Shown here piece by piece: positions 63,553-64,000 of a stretch of 64,000 nt of DNA (positions within the stretch are counted from its first letter, which is position 1; every line of letters starts with the position of its first letter). The notes below the pieces were generated by a model, which saw only the letters and a list, made by a program, of their open reading frames with translations, made no database searches and was not told the origin of the DNA. This DNA is from Rheum nobile (taxonomy: Eukaryota > Streptophyta > Magnoliopsida > Caryophyllales > Polygonaceae), in NCBI GenBank assembly GCA_027886185.1, contig WOAB01000109.1, forward strand, positions 11,078,501-11,142,500. Direction: 5' to 3'. The position numbers and the translations under genes are program-made.

Positions 63553-64000
63553 AGTTAATTTAGTACTTGTTTGAATGATCTATCATATAAAGTTGGGTTT
63601 TTGCTGCATATATTCATACTAATTATATTTGTTAAAGTCCGGTAGGCCGATAAAAGAGAGACGTATTAGTCCGAGCACAAGCAACGCATAAAGGTTCAGT
63701 ACATAAACCAAGCTCAATTTAACCCTAAAAATCAATTGGCAATAAGTTAGAGGAGTAATTCATCAACCTTATATACTAGTCGTGTTTTAGTCCCAATTTC
63801 CGATATGTGATAGCTTTTTATCTCTGCAATATTATACTTCGATCATTTCTTGTTATAACTTTTTTCCCCTAAATTTGCTTAGATCAACCAAAGTAAAATT
63901 ACTCACATGATAACGATGTTGTATTCCAGGCACTCTCATTGTTGGTAATTAGTGCATTAACAATCTTGTTTTTCAATTTTGGTTTTTCTAGTCTGTGTCC
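63553..64000. other. Unassigned sequence, right edge
   Basis: AT-rich sequence with no gene or repeat end recognised. Confidence 0.5.

Noticed and set aside
1..64000. tRNA or rRNA genes
   Set aside because: The only tRNA-related matches are retroelement primer-binding sites of 12-18 bases. No cloverleaf or rRNA sequence was recognised.

Overview
This window is a plant nuclear repeat island and I find no host gene in it. A plant origin follows from Ty3/gypsy and Ty1/copia retrotransposons with initiator-Met-type primer sites, a CACTA element with a TNP2-type transposase, a Mutator-like element (MULE) carrying a plant mobile domain gene, a LARD-type element with an antisense ORF, Helitron-like ends and TTTAGGG-type telomere-like runs. 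A flowering plant is likely; I cannot name the species. All boundaries were read by eye and may be off by a few bases.

Layout. (1) 377-25957: an AT-rich, Helitron-like repeat (family X, copy 1) is split by two insertions. One is a 3'-truncated CACTA element (904 to about 14955), itself split by a 10.5 kb Ty3/gypsy element (1188-11651) that carries two solo LTRs in opposite orientations (2664-3979 and 5322-6741). The other is a 10 kb MULE (15828-25798). (2) 25958-28197: tandem Helitron-like units and two LTR remnants. (3) 28198-40444: a LARD-like retroelement (Y) whose left LTR is broken by a gypsy fragment and whose interior is broken by an Athila-like gag-protease element (Z, 32619-39181). 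(4) 40488-45926: an internally deleted copia element (C1). (5) 46189 to about 58420: family X copy 2, split by an 11 kb copia element with an env-like ORF (W, 46908-57965), which itself contains a third solo LTR (53904-55418). (6) 58721-63552: a small GC-rich MITE-like element, a 2.5 kb non-autonomous MULE with the same termini as the big MULE, a short foldback and a long-inverted-repeat element.

Flanking direct repeats were found for most insertions (attat/attgt, gtgtg, atgag, ttagtaaa, ctaaa/ctaac, accat/accaa, gtgac, aatgt, gttcc, tttatata), so the nesting order can be read directly.

Most interesting: the MULE carries a FAR1-like/SWIM transposase followed by an OTU protease domain, plus separate plant-mobile-domain and GRF-zinc-finger genes and dense near-palindromic CACGTWACGTG motifs. 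A much smaller element 34 kb away shares those termini and motifs and contains two satellite-like arrays. Athila-type LTRs (both LTRs of Z and the three solo LTRs) carry short family-specific palindrome clusters at the same relative position; in Z the same palindrome also sits in the gag-protease coding region.
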